NCBI RefSeq assembly: GCF_900113865.1
Contig: NZ_FOQY01000044.1
Location: forward strand, 4,725-62,599
Origin: Streptosporangium canum
GTDB taxonomy: Bacteria; Actinomycetota; Actinomycetes; Streptosporangiales; Streptosporangiaceae
Direction of reading: 5' to 3'
DNA: 57,875 nucleotides
Numbering within the stretch: position 1 is the first letter of the stretch; each line of letters opens with the position of its first letter. The notes beneath the pieces are model-generated. The model searched no databases. It was not told the DNA's origin and was given only the letters and a program-made list of their open reading frames with translations. Shown one piece after another: positions 43,774-52,760 of the stretch. The position numbers and the translations under genes were made by a program.

Positions 43774-43882
43774 TCAAAAAATGAGAGATAGACCACGGCG
43801 TGACCGCCGGGGCGCTCCCGCGCTCGCCCTGTCAATGAGCTGGTCAGACGAGAGTGTTCACGGAACTCACCATTCGCGGCAA

Positions 43883-43916
43883 CCGGAAGTTAACACGGGG
43901 GCAGCCGGAAGTTAAC
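43883..43916 (+). promoter_or_regulatory. Direct repeats upstream of the YbaB-giant gene pair
   Basis: CCGGAAGTTAAC occurs at 43883-43894 and again at 43905-43916, exactly 22 bases apart, which is two turns of the helix. A -10-like GATAAT follows at 43949-43954 and the GTG of the YbaB-like gene at 44002. This spacing suits an activator or repressor dimer binding one face of DNA at about -50 to -80. The protein that binds is not identifiable. Confidence 0.6.
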
Positions 43917-44001
43917 GTGCGGGCGGCGGCGCATCTCCGGATACGGACGATAATCCTGATGTGATCGAGACAGGAGCGATTCGTCTCACGGGAGTGGCAC
44001 C

Positions 44002-44409
44002 GTGAGCATGGACGAGCCTTGGACGGTGCTTGAGAAGCTCGTCAAAGAGGTGAACCGGCAGACCGAGCAGGTCCAGGGCATGCACGAGAAGGCCCGGGAC
44101 ATGTCCGCCTCGGCCACGTCGGAGGATGGCATGGTGACCGTCACCGTGGGCGCGCGCGGGGACGTACGCAAGATCGACTTTGATCCGCGGGTCTACCGGA
44201 AACTGTCCCCGTCGGAACTGGCCGCCTCGCTCATCGAGCAGATCGGCGCGGCCACCCGGACGGTCTCCGGTGAGGTGAAGGAAGTCATGCAGCCGCTCGC
44301 GCCGGCGGACCTCCCCTTCGACGACCTGCTCGGCGAGGGAGTCGACTTCCCGTCCTTCCTGGCACAGGCCATGACGCCGCGCCCGAAGGGGCATGGAGAG
44401 CGCCCATGA
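44002..44409 (+). CDS. YbaB/EbfC-family protein
   Basis: A 135-residue YbaB/EbfC-like protein: a long N-terminal helix (DEPWTVLEKLVKEVNRQTEQ) followed by the beta-sheet core VTVTVGARGDVRKIDFDPRV and a second helix, then an extension of about 35 residues. Classical members are dimeric nucleoid proteins, but in Actinobacteria many YbaB-like genes sit beside WXG100 genes and large secreted proteins, which suggests a role in type VII-type cassettes. GTG 44002 follows GGGAG by 7 bases. The next gene begins inside its last codons (overlap 17 bases), so the two are co-translated. Confidence 0.85.
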   Translation: MSMDEPWTVLEKLVKEVNRQTEQVQGMHEKARDMSASATSEDGMVTVTVGARGDVRKIDFDPRVYRKLSPSELAASLIEQIGAATRTVSGEVKEVMQPLAPADLPFDDLLGEGVDFPSFLAQAMTPRPKGHGERP

Positions 44410-47400
44410 CGACGGCGCCCGCGCGGCGGCACGCATTCTGATGGGGCTGAATCTCGACTTCGTTCCCGACCTGGTCAGAAGCGTGGCACCGGCTCTGGCC
44501 GGAGGGGCGTTCCCCAAGGCCGACGTCGACCGGATCATGCGCGAGGCGGACGCGCTGGACCAGATCGCGGTCATGATCTCCCAGATCGAGGCCGAGGACG
44601 TCGACAGACTGCTCGCCTCCCTGCGCGGCCCCGGCTGGAAGGGGGAGGCGAAGAACGCCCTTCAGGCGGTGCTGGCGGAGCTCGCCGAGGAGGCTCCGCA
44701 AGGCGACATCTCGGGTGGGGCGCTGCTGAAGCGGCTGGAGGACTCGATCCGGGCAGAGGCCGCGAACCTCCGTGAGTACGGCGTGCAGATGGAGCACACC
44801 CAGTGGATGATCTACGCGTCGCTGGCGCTGCTCGCCCTCGCCATCGCGCGCCTGCTGGTGTGGATCTACGTCAACGGTCCGGCCGTCACGGCCGCGATCT
44901 ACGAGCGGACCCTGCTCACGAGGATGTCGATCGACGAGCTGAAGCGCCAGGTGCTCGCCAACATGAAGAGGTTCGCCACAATCATGGGCGGTCTGGACTA
45001 CGGCGTGCAGTCCATGCAGAAAGCAGTGGGGAACCGGGAGCACTATGACGTCGGCTCGCTCCTGCTGTCCACGGGCAGCGGCGCCCTCGCCGGCGCGGTG
45101 TTCACCGGGATGGATTTCGGCCTCAGCCGCCTGCTCGCGCGGGAAGTGCGATACGTCGCGTCGAGCGCCGAACTGGCCTTGCGGGAGAAGGTGGCCGCGT
45201 TCGGGCAGGCCCTGTACGGGCGCGCCCTGATGGGCGGCGTCGCGGGCACCGCGGGCAGCGTTCCCGGGCTCGCGATGAGCGGCCAGCTCGATTCGTCCCA
45301 TCTGTTCTACAGCTTCGTCTCCGGAGTCGTGGGAGGCCTCGACGTCCCGGCCGGCGCCCGCTCCGCCTATCACCCGATGGCCGCCGTCGCCGACCTTGGC
45401 GGGTCCCCCGCCGGGGACCGGTCCGGCTCGTCCGGCACGCCGCCCCCCGGCAGCGGCGGCCCCTCCGCCGCCCCGCACACCGGCGAGGCGGGCCGCCACG
45501 CGGATCCGGCGCCCAGCGCTCATCAGACATCACACACGACGCCGGCCGGGCACAGGACGGTCGTCCAGCCCTCGCACACGACGCTGGCCGGCGTCGCGGA
45601 CCCGTCTCCCGTGCAGATGAACCATGCCGGGCACGCCCCGGACGGCGGCCGCCCGGAGTCCGCGAGCACGGCGACGCGGCATGCCCCACCGGCCGAGCCG
45701 CGGCCCGATCCGGTGCGCGTCGACGCCCGCACCGTGGTTTACCCGGCCGGCACGCACGCCCCGGCACCCCGAGGCGACGGCGGCCCGGGAAGGAGTGGCT
45801 CCGGGGAAGGGGAGGGTTCCGGAGGGAGGCCCGCCGGCTCCGGCGACCGGCCGGCCGGTACGGGACAGACGATCGTGGGCGAGGTCGTACGGCGCCAGGA
45901 TTCACCGCCACCCGCCGCTCCCGGTGACACGGCGCACGGCGCCCCCGCGGCCCCCAGGCAGCCGAACGAGGTGGACCTCGCAGGCGACCGGACCGGAGAA
46001 GCCACTACCGCAGTCCCCAGGCAGTCGAACGAGGTGGACCTCGCGGGCAACCGGACCGGAGGAGCCACTACCGCAGTCCCCAGGCAGTCGAACGAGGTGG
46101 ACCTCGCAGGCGACCGGACCGGAGGAGCCACTACCGCGCCGCACCAGACCGGCGTCCCGGTCCGCCCGGCTCCCCCGCTGCTGCACCCCCCGGTGCCACC
46201 GGTGCCCCATGACGACCAGAACCAGACGGACACCGCTGCCGTGGCGGGTCGGTCCGCTCCGCGCTCCGGGGATGGGCGGGGGGAAACGCCGGGCGCTCCG
46301 CAGAGCCCGCCGCACGGCCCCGGACGCACCGGCACCGCACCTGCCCCGCGCCCGAGTATCGACGAGCTCATCAACCAGGGCCAGGGCAACGCGGTCCAGC
46401 TGATCACACCGGAGAGACCACCCGTCCGTTCCGCCCCCACCGGTGAGCTTCCTTCCGCCCAGCAGGGGCGGCCCTCCGGCGATCCCGTGTCCACAACAGG
46501 GAACTCCGGGAAGCCGGGTGTCGTGGCGACGGTTCCGCCGGCCCAGCCGCCCACGATCCATCCGCCCCGATACGTTGAGATCGGCGCCGTCGGAGAGACA
46601 GCGCTGCATGAGGTCCGGATCCCGGCGGATCCCGCAGACGCGGCGCAGAAATGGGTGGACGGCATTCCGGGCGATCTCAGCCCCGAGATCCGCACCAGGA
46701 TCAAGACGTGGCTCGCCGACCAGCTGTCCAACGGCGATCGGGAGAAGTGGACCGATCTGCTGCAGAAGGGTGCGGCGCTGAGCGTCGGCGCCGATGTGGT
46801 GTACCTGAAGCCGGCGATGCGAGACTTCTCCCCCACCCAGACGCCGGACGGCCCGCGCCCCTATCCCGTCTCCTTCGGCGGTGACGGCGTGGAGAGCAGA
46901 GGGTCCACAAGCCGCAACTCAACACGGACCACCGGTGTCGCGAAGATGTGGGACACCACGGACGAGGTGGAGGCACTCGCGCTGCCCGGCGTGGGGGTCA
47001 GGCATTCGTCCCGCGCGAGCGACGCGAAGGGCGTCGATGTCATGAGCGGCCGCAAGCAGGTCGCCTTCCAGCACGACTTCTTCGACGCCGGGCTGTCGTT
47101 CGGGATCTACCGGAACGGATCGGAGATACCGTACGGCGCCGGCGTTCCCGACCTGTCCGTGGTCGTGCCCTTCCCCACCGACTTCCGCCGCACGGGGCAG
47201 CTCACCGGCGACGACAGGCCGCCGGCTCTCCCCCGGCACGAGGTCCCGTCCGATGCGGCCCGGAGAATACCGGACCACGGCGTTCTCGTCACCGCGGTGG
47301 ACACCAGGCCGTTGGCGCTGGAGGTGCAGCGCCGGCTACTGGAGGCGGGCGTGCCGTCGCGCCAGATCGTCAAGATCGTCGATCACCTCATGTCCACCGC

Positions 47401-50400
47401 GCACAGCGAGCAGGCGATGAAGAACCGCAGCCAGTGGCTGCTGACGAGCGGATTCACCTCCGAGGCGGTGCGGTACAAGACCTCTCTGCTGCACTCCACC
47501 GAAGACGCCTTCCACGTCACCTCCACCGTCCTGCGCATGGAGCCCGTGACGGGGAACAGGCCGGGGAGCAGGGAGGTGCCGATCGAGACGCGCGTCCGCG
47601 ACGATCTGGGGCGGCGTACGGCCGTGGGCTCGACGGCCCAGGAAGGCGACACGGTCAACGGTGTGGTCGGCCTGAAGATCGACGTGGGCCACTCCGACAA
47701 GATCGTCGTAAGGGCCGGCGCCAATGCCCGGATCGGGAAGAACCACACCATAGGGACATCTGATACAGACGTAACGAAGGTAAATTTCCTCGAAAAGGCT
47801 GACATCGTTCTCTATGACGCGGTAGTACGGCTCCACGTCACCTCGGAGAACATGAACTCCTTCGATGTCGACGTGCGGATGGAAATGGCGCTACCGGTGC
47901 GCGAGGCGGATCGGTTCGAGCGTGACATCTTCGGCGAGGAGCTGACCCCCGTACGGGAGGAATTCGCCAACATTCGGGATCAGCTCGACGGATTGCGGAA
48001 CGAGCTCGCGGAGGTGCGGGAGGAGTTCGCCATCCCGCACACCGGATCCGTCCAGCCGCACGGTGCGGGCCCGCGCGCGGCGTACGAGCCCCATCCGCAG
48101 GAACCGTTGATGCTGGCCGCCGGACGTGGACCCGGGCTGGGCACACCCGCCCGTGTGACGGGAAGCGAGCACCTCGTCACGGGAATCCGCGCCGCCCTCA
48201 CCGAGGCCGCGCCCGGCCTTCCACCGGCCGCGCTACGGCAGGTCCTCCGGGATCTCGACGCCCATTTCGGCCGTCCCGCTCTGGAAGCCGACCTCACGCA
48301 TCTCCTGACCGGGATCGACTACCGGAACACGGTCAGTGGCCACCACATCGAGGTTTCGGCCCGTGGCACCCTCGACGCGCTGCACGGGGCCGAAGAGTAT
48401 CCCCTGACGGTGAACGACCGCAGAACCGTGGGGGCCGCGCTGAACACCGGATGGACGACCGTCAAGGCGGCCGGTTTCGAGCTCTCCGGCAACCTGCGCC
48501 TCAAAGTGGACGTGAAAGAGATATTCGGGATCAAGCTTCCCAAGTTGGGAATCGACTTCCCCAAGATGCTGGTCAAGGCGATGGCGGGATCCACCGACAG
48601 GACGGCCTTCGCGTCCGGTCACAGTGTCTACCGCCGGACCGAGACCGAAGGCACGGTCACCGTGTTCAAACGGGCGGTCCCCATCGAGGTGGAACTGCGT
48701 GTCACGAGGAAGGGCGAGGAGGCCGTGGACGTCTCCTGGCGGGTGGACGGCGGCACGGCGGAGATCGTGGTGCCTCACCAGCATGTGCCGGAGCAGCCGG
48801 TGAGCGCGCAGGAGGTGGCGGGTGTGGGCCGCATCGAGCTCCTGGACCGCCGTCCCGGCGACGTGCTCGACCTCAGCGGGCATCCCGCCGGCATCATCCG
48901 CTTCGGGGCCATGCCCGACCTGGCCCTGGAGGTGGCCAGGGCGCACGCCGAGTGGACCGGACTGCCGTCGCCGCAGGGGCGTCGGGACGTTCCGTCCGAG
49001 ATCCTGGAGCTCACCCGGTCCTCCTATCTGGAGGCCAACATCGGGCTGCTCACCTCGCCGGACGGCATGCCGATCGAACTGCCCGAACACGGGGGCTGGA
49101 ACCAGGCGCTGCGCGTGAAGGTCGGCCTGGCCGGGCTGGAACACACCAGGTCGGGCTCGGAGGTGGAGTACGAGCATTACACGAACGCGAGCTCCAGGGT
49201 CATCACCGGCAAGGGCGGCACCAGGGGCCTGGAGGCGCAGGCGATGATCGGAACGCGCGCCACCCTGGGCGATTCCGGGGAAGCCGGGACCGAGCACAAA
49301 CTCGTGGCGATGACCGCGGCAACCTTCTCAACCGGGCGAGTCTCGAACGAGAGCGCCTATGCCGGTGGCGCGGACGTCGCCCGCGCCACCTACGGCGCCG
49401 ACTCCCACTGGTACCGCGGCGATCTGGTCGTGGAGGTGACCCCGATCCGGTGGAAGGGGAGCTCGGTCGAGCAGGGCCCGACCACCGGCCTCCGGGTGAA
49501 CCAGATCATGGACTTCATGACGCCGGACCGGGTGGCGCGGCACCTCGGACTGGAAGGTCCCGCCCCCGCCGCGGCCGTCGTGCCGGAACCCCGCGCCTAC
49601 GTCTCCCCCGAACTGGCGATGAGCTCGGCGTACGTCGAGCATCTCGCCGCGGGGAAGGTGCTCCCGGAGCTCGTCAAGATCTTCCACGAGCAGCGGATCC
49701 TGTTCGAAGGCGAGGAGCTCACCACAAGCCCGGTCATGGAGGCCCTGCGTTCCCAGTACAACGAACAGGCCCTGTCGGCGAACCTGTTGTCGCTCCGTAC
49801 CGGAGTGACGACCTGGATCCCCGTCGAGCGTGGCCGTGGTCTCACCGACTACGTAGGGGTGCGGGTCAAGGCCGTGGTGCTGGACGGCGCGCACACCGCG
49901 GAACGTCCCGACGTCAAGCTCATGCTCCGCAGTGAGAACCTCAGTGGCGCCGGCACCATGCACGAGACCGGTTCCAGCCACGGAGCCAGAGCACTCGCGC
50001 GCTACGGCAGGTATGCCGAGAGCACCATCGGCGGAGCCGAGATGTCGGCCAGGATCATCTCCGACTCCGGCACCTCGCACGTCCGCAACGACAATGTGAA
50101 GGAGATCGACCGGGTTCAGACCTACGACCCTTCACGCGAGTTCACCCACCCCGTCCGGTACGAGATCGAGGTGGTGCGCAGTCAGGAGCCGCCACCCGGC
50201 CTGGAGCATCTGGCCCGCGGGGCCCGCGGCGCCCTGCACAAGTGGGCGGAGCTGACCGGTAACGACGCGGCCGAGAGGTTCTGGGACAGGCGTCATGCGG
50301 CATCGACGTCCACCGCGGTGACCGACGGCGAGCTCCGCCTGATCGTGCCCGAACACGTCACCGTGCCGGTCGCCGAGGGCACACCGGTTACGGCGCAGAC

Positions 50401-51118
50401 GGTCGTCGCGGGCGAGGCGCCACGCTGGTCAAGGCCTGTCACCCCCCTCGCCGTGAACGCGACGCTGGGCGAGGTCGCCCATCAGGTCGCCGTTCCGGCG
50501 GCCCTCCTGATCGAGCAGTGGGCCCCGGTCGCCGCCCTGCCGCCGAAACTTCAGGGGCCGGTGCCCCGGCTGTCCGACCGCCCCCTCGGATACGAGCTCA
50601 GCCGCCCGCTCGGCATGCTCCTCGACGAGGCCGGCAGCCCGAGGACGGCGCGCGCCAACCTGAAGGCGCTGCTCGCGCACGAGTACGTGATCCCCGGTCT
50701 CGGAAAGGTCGGAATCCAGGTCCTGCGGGCCGAACCGGTCACCGAGGCGTCGGTCAAACAACGTGTGTACAGCCAGACGATGACGAGCACCGGCCATGGC
50801 CACAGCGACAGCAGGGAACGAGAGGGCCACGTCGGCCTGTCCGCCGGCCCGACCTCCGAGAGCACCGTAGGCATCCTCGGTGCCGGCGGGGGACGGGGAT
50901 CCGGTGCGGAGACAGGGTCGCGCAACAGCAACATCCGCGAACGCAACCTGGAGACGAGCACCGAGACCACGTACTACCGATGCGCCACCAGCCTTGTCTT
51001 CCGAGGCGAGGGAAGGGATTTGATGGTCGACGTCCCCGACGGGCTGTACATACGGCTCTCGGCCGCCGATGTCGAGCGGGTCAACCGAGAGCATCCCGGG
51101 TTCATCTTCTCCCCGTAG
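44393..51118 (+). CDS. Giant WXG-headed secreted protein, putative type VII effector/translocator (2241 aa)
   Basis: Residues 1-120 are a WXG100-like helical head with W82-K-G in GPGWKGEAKNALQ. A hydrophobic segment (about 137-160, MIYASLALLALAIARLLVWI) and a helical region to about 330 follow, as in CpnT-like N-termini. Residues about 335-730 are a Pro/His/Thr/Gly-rich linker with three 21-residue repeats. The remaining 1500 residues are beta-rich. There a module seems to recur about six times: a strand such as LRVKVGL or VGVRVKAVVLD, then a long Ser/Thr/Gly-rich hairpin, then an aromatic-led strand pair such as VRYEIEVV. These lie near residues 833, 1090, 1346, 1577, 1822 and 2106. No catalytic toxin domain is seen at the end. 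ATG 44393 overlaps the YbaB-like gene; ATG 44441 is a possible later start. Function as pore or translocator is inference. Confidence 0.85.
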   Translation: MESAHDDGARAAARILMGLNLDFVPDLVRSVAPALAGGAFPKADVDRIMREADALDQIAVMISQIEAEDVDRLLASLRGPGWKGEAKNALQAVLAELAEEAPQGDISGGALLKRLEDSIRAEAANLREYGVQMEHTQWMIYASLALLALAIARLLVWIYVNGPAVTAAIYERTLLTRMSIDELKRQVLANMKRFATIMGGLDYGVQSMQKAVGNREHYDVGSLLLSTGSGALAGAVFTGMDFGLSRLLAREVRYVASSAELALREKVAAFGQALYGRALMGGVAGTAGSVPGLAMSGQLDSSHLFYSFVSGVVGGLDVPAGARSAYHPMAAVADLGGSPAGDRSGSSGTPPPGSGGPSAAPHTGEAGRHADPAPSAHQTSHTTPAGHRTVVQPSHTTLAGVADPSPVQMNHAGHAPDGGRPESASTATRHAPPAEPRPDPVRVDARTVVYPAGTHAPAPRGDGGPGRSGSGEGEGSGGRPAGSGDRPAGTGQTIVGEVVRRQDSPPPAAPGDTAHGAPAAPRQPNEVDLAGDRTGEATTAVPRQSNEVDLAGNRTGGATTAVPRQSNEVDLAGDRTGGATTAPHQTGVPVRPAPPLLHPPVPPVPHDDQNQTDTAAVAGRSAPRSGDGRGETPGAPQSPPHGPGRTGTAPAPRPSIDELINQGQGNAVQLITPERPPVRSAPTGELPSAQQGRPSGDPVSTTGNSGKPGVVATVPPAQPPTIHPPRYVEIGAVGETALHEVRIPADPADAAQKWVDGIPGDLSPEIRTRIKTWLADQLSNGDREKWTDLLQKGAALSVGADVVYLKPAMRDFSPTQTPDGPRPYPVSFGGDGVESRGSTSRNSTRTTGVAKMWDTTDEVEALALPGVGVRHSSRASDAKGVDVMSGRKQVAFQHDFFDAGLSFGIYRNGSEIPYGAGVPDLSVVVPFPTDFRRTGQLTGDDRPPALPRHEVPSDAARRIPDHGVLVTAVDTRPLALEVQRRLLEAGVPSRQIVKIVDHLMSTAHSEQAMKNRSQWLLTSGFTSEAVRYKTSLLHSTEDAFHVTSTVLRMEPVTGNRPGSREVPIETRVRDDLGRRTAVGSTAQEGDTVNGVVGLKIDVGHSDKIVVRAGANARIGKNHTIGTSDTDVTKVNFLEKADIVLYDAVVRLHVTSENMNSFDVDVRMEMALPVREADRFERDIFGEELTPVREEFANIRDQLDGLRNELAEVREEFAIPHTGSVQPHGAGPRAAYEPHPQEPLMLAAGRGPGLGTPARVTGSEHLVTGIRAALTEAAPGLPPAALRQVLRDLDAHFGRPALEADLTHLLTGIDYRNTVSGHHIEVSARGTLDALHGAEEYPLTVNDRRTVGAALNTGWTTVKAAGFELSGNLRLKVDVKEIFGIKLPKLGIDFPKMLVKAMAGSTDRTAFASGHSVYRRTETEGTVTVFKRAVPIEVELRVTRKGEEAVDVSWRVDGGTAEIVVPHQHVPEQPVSAQEVAGVGRIELLDRRPGDVLDLSGHPAGIIRFGAMPDLALEVARAHAEWTGLPSPQGRRDVPSEILELTRSSYLEANIGLLTSPDGMPIELPEHGGWNQALRVKVGLAGLEHTRSGSEVEYEHYTNASSRVITGKGGTRGLEAQAMIGTRATLGDSGEAGTEHKLVAMTAATFSTGRVSNESAYAGGADVARATYGADSHWYRGDLVVEVTPIRWKGSSVEQGPTTGLRVNQIMDFMTPDRVARHLGLEGPAPAAAVVPEPRAYVSPELAMSSAYVEHLAAGKVLPELVKIFHEQRILFEGEELTTSPVMEALRSQYNEQALSANLLSLRTGVTTWIPVERGRGLTDYVGVRVKAVVLDGAHTAERPDVKLMLRSENLSGAGTMHETGSSHGARALARYGRYAESTIGGAEMSARIISDSGTSHVRNDNVKEIDRVQTYDPSREFTHPVRYEIEVVRSQEPPPGLEHLARGARGALHKWAELTGNDAAERFWDRRHAASTSTAVTDGELRLIVPEHVTVPVAEGTPVTAQTVVAGEAPRWSRPVTPLAVNATLGEVAHQVAVPAALLIEQWAPVAALPPKLQGPVPRLSDRPLGYELSRPLGMLLDEAGSPRTARANLKALLAHEYVIPGLGKVGIQVLRAEPVTEASVKQRVYSQTMTSTGHGHSDSREREGHVGLSAGPTSESTVGILGAGGGRGSGAETGSRNSNIRERNLETSTETTYYRCATSLVFRGEGRDLMVDVPDGLYIRLSAADVERVNREHPGFIFSP
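45956..46138. repeat. 63-bp tandem repeat in the giant gene
   Basis: Three consecutive copies of a 63-base unit start at 45956, 46019 and 46082 and differ at only a few positions. Each encodes 21 residues of the form RQSNEVDLAGDRTGGATTAV plus Pro. The unit is a multiple of three, so recombination changes linker length in frame. The high identity points to recent expansion. Confidence 0.95.
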
Positions 51119-51171
51119 GACGGAGCCTTCTCCCCGTAGGACGGGAACCCTCCCCGTAGGACGGGAACCCG
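51107..51171. repeat. 20-21-bp tandem repeat carrying the giant gene's stop codon
   Basis: Three copies of TCCCCGTAGGACGG lie at 51110, 51131 and 51151. The TAG of the first copy is the stop codon of the giant gene; the second copy gives another in-frame TAG seven codons later. The repeat therefore copies the last codons (FSP-stop) downstream. From 51172 to 51207, before the converging MarR gene, nothing else is seen. Confidence 0.85.
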
Positions 51172-51207
51172 ACGAGGGCGACGTGGTGGCCGATCCACGC
51201 GGGTGTC

Positions 51208-51660
51208 TCATTCACCCCGGTAGCGCCGCCCCAGCGCCCCCACGAAGGCTCCGAGCAGGCGGGCGAACTCCCGCTGGTCGTGCTCCGGCCAGTCGCGCAT
51301 CGCCGTACCGAAGATCTCGCGCCGGAACCGGTGGACCTGATCGGCCTGCTCGACGCCCAGGCCGGTGAGCTCCAGGGTGCTGCGGCGGCCGTCCTCGGGG
51401 TCGGCCACCCGCCGCAGCAGCCCGGCGTCGACGGCGCGGGCCACCAGGCGGCTGGCGCGGGGCTGGTCGATGCCCATGCGGTCGGCGACGGAGCCGACCG
51501 TCGGCGCCTCGGGGCCCTCCTCCACCGCGTCGATCACGCCGAACAGCGCGGGGTCGATCTGGGTGCCGCCCGCGACGCGCTGGATCGCGCGGCGGCTCTG
51601 GCTGCGCCGGATGGCCACCATCGCCCGTTCGACGGCGGCGACCGCCTGGGAGTCTTCCAT
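51208..51660 (-). CDS. MarR family transcriptional regulator
   Basis: A 150-residue winged-helix regulator. The DNA-binding part is VGSVADRMGIDQPRASRLVA followed by the wing VADPEDGRRSTLELT (residues about 55-100), flanked by dimerisation helices. ATG 51658-51660 is the best start; the open frame extends 15 codons further into the shared promoter region. A TTGACA lies 39-44 bases upstream on the minus strand. It is divergent from a second MarR-like gene 69 bases away, and both probably bind the AT-rich region between them. Confidence 0.9.
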   Translation of the reverse strand: MEDSQAVAAVERAMVAIRRSQSRRAIQRVAGGTQIDPALFGVIDAVEEGPEAPTVGSVADRMGIDQPRASRLVARAVDAGLLRRVADPEDGRRSTLELTGLGVEQADQVHRFRREIFGTAMRDWPEHDQREFARLLGAFVGALGRRYRGE

Positions 51661-51729
51661 GCCTCGATGATACATGTATAAATGCATGTTATTGTCAAAA
51701 CACATATAAATTTAGCGAAGGGCGACACC
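51661..51729. promoter_or_regulatory. Shared AT-rich promoter/operator between two MarR genes
   Basis: The 69-base gap is AT-rich in an otherwise GC-rich region. It contains TACATGTA, the imperfect dyad ACATGTATAAATGCATGT (14 of 18 positions symmetrical), a leftward TTGACA and, for the rightward gene, TATAAAT about 20 bases before its AAGGG ribosome-binding site. MarR dimers typically bind such dyads, so cross- or autoregulation of the pair is likely. Confidence 0.65.
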
Positions 51730-52155
51730 ATGGACGTCTCCGAGATCACCGGCCAGCGGCGGCCGATCGGCTACTGGATCAAACACCTCCACGGACTGAC
51801 CGAGTCGTCGTTCGAGAAGCTCCTCGCCGAGGAGCACCTCACCCGCCGCCACTGGCAGGTGATGAACGTCGTCGCCAGGGAGCCCGCCACGGTCGAGAGC
51901 ATCGACGCCGAGCTCAGCCCCTTCCTCACCGCCGAGCAGCCGTCCCTGCGCCCCGTCGCCGGAGAGCTGCGTGAGCGCGGCTGGCTCGACGGCGAAGGGG
52001 AGCTCTCCCTCACCGAGACGGGCGCCCGCGCACACGCGGACCTGCTCGGGAAGGTGACCGCCACCCGCACCCGGCTCACCGACGGCATCAGCGTCGAGGA
52101 GTATCAGGCCACGATCGATGTGCTGCGCCGGATGTCGGCCAATATGGGTGGCTAG
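51730..52155 (+). CDS. MarR-like winged-helix protein
   Basis: A 141-residue winged-helix protein: RRPIGYWIKHLHGLTESSFE at the N-terminus, HWQVMNVVAREPATVESIDA, and LRPVAGELRERGWLDGEGEL as the recognition helix and wing (about 40-95). ATG 51730 follows AAGGG by 7 bases; 16 upstream codons in the same frame lie in the promoter region. Its 3' end overlaps the converging NAD(P)-binding protein gene by 4 bases. It is divergent from the other MarR gene and may control the NAD(P)-binding protein/hydrolase pair. Confidence 0.85.
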   Translation: MDVSEITGQRRPIGYWIKHLHGLTESSFEKLLAEEHLTRRHWQVMNVVAREPATVESIDAELSPFLTAEQPSLRPVAGELRERGWLDGEGELSLTETGARAHADLLGKVTATRTRLTDGISVEEYQATIDVLRRMSANMGG

Positions 52156-52760
52156 TAGCCGGCGGTGAAGCGTTCCCGGACGAAGGCGCGCTCCTCCAGC
52201 GTGTCGACGAGGGCGGCGGCGAAGTCCGGGACCGTGATCCGGGTGTCGGGGCCGCCGATCGGGGTGTCACCCGCCTTGACCCGGTAGGCGCCGGTGCGCT
52301 CACCGTCGACGAGGTGGACCGGAGGCGGGCTGGCGTAGGACCAGTCCAGCGCGCCGCCCTCGGCGCGGAGCAGTTCGAGGGCCTCGCCCTGGGCGCGGGC
52401 CTCGGCCAGATACTCCTTCGGGAAGTTCGGGCTGTCGACGAACCGCTGCCCCGGGGCGTGCTCCAGGCTTCCGCCGCCGCCCACGACCAGCAGCCGCCGC
52501 ACCCCGACCCCGGGCAGCACGTCGATCAGGGTCCGGACCGCCGCCGGCACGGTCTCGGGCCCCTTCACCGCCAGCACCACCGCCTCGTGCCCGGCCAGGA
52601 CCTCCGCGATCGACTCGTGGTCGAGCACGTCGGCGTCGACCCCGCCGCCCAGCGAGGAGGCGTCCCTGGCGACAGCCGTGACCTCGTGGCCACGCTCGCG
52701 GGCCTCACGGACGACGGCGGAGCCGATGTGGCCGCTGGCCCCGATGACTGCGATCTTCAT
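52152..52760 (-). CDS. NAD(P)-binding atypical SDR protein (NmrA-like)
   Basis: A 202-residue Rossmann-fold protein of the atypical SDR class: KIAVIGASGHIGSAVVREAR (GxxGxxG) at the N-terminus, then VVLAVKGPE, RLLVVGGGGSLE and LDWSYASPPPVHL. Such proteins act as NAD(P)H-dependent reductases or redox sensors; substrate unknown. Its ATG overlaps the stop of the alpha/beta hydrolase gene (ATGA), so the two form a leftward operon next to MarR regulators, a common arrangement for stress-induced detoxification genes. Confidence 0.9.
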   Translation of the reverse strand: MKIAVIGASGHIGSAVVREARERGHEVTAVARDASSLGGGVDADVLDHESIAEVLAGHEAVVLAVKGPETVPAAVRTLIDVLPGVGVRRLLVVGGGGSLEHAPGQRFVDSPNFPKEYLAEARAQGEALELLRAEGGALDWSYASPPPVHLVDGERTGAYRVKAGDTPIGGPDTRITVPDFAAALVDTLEERAFVRERFTAGY

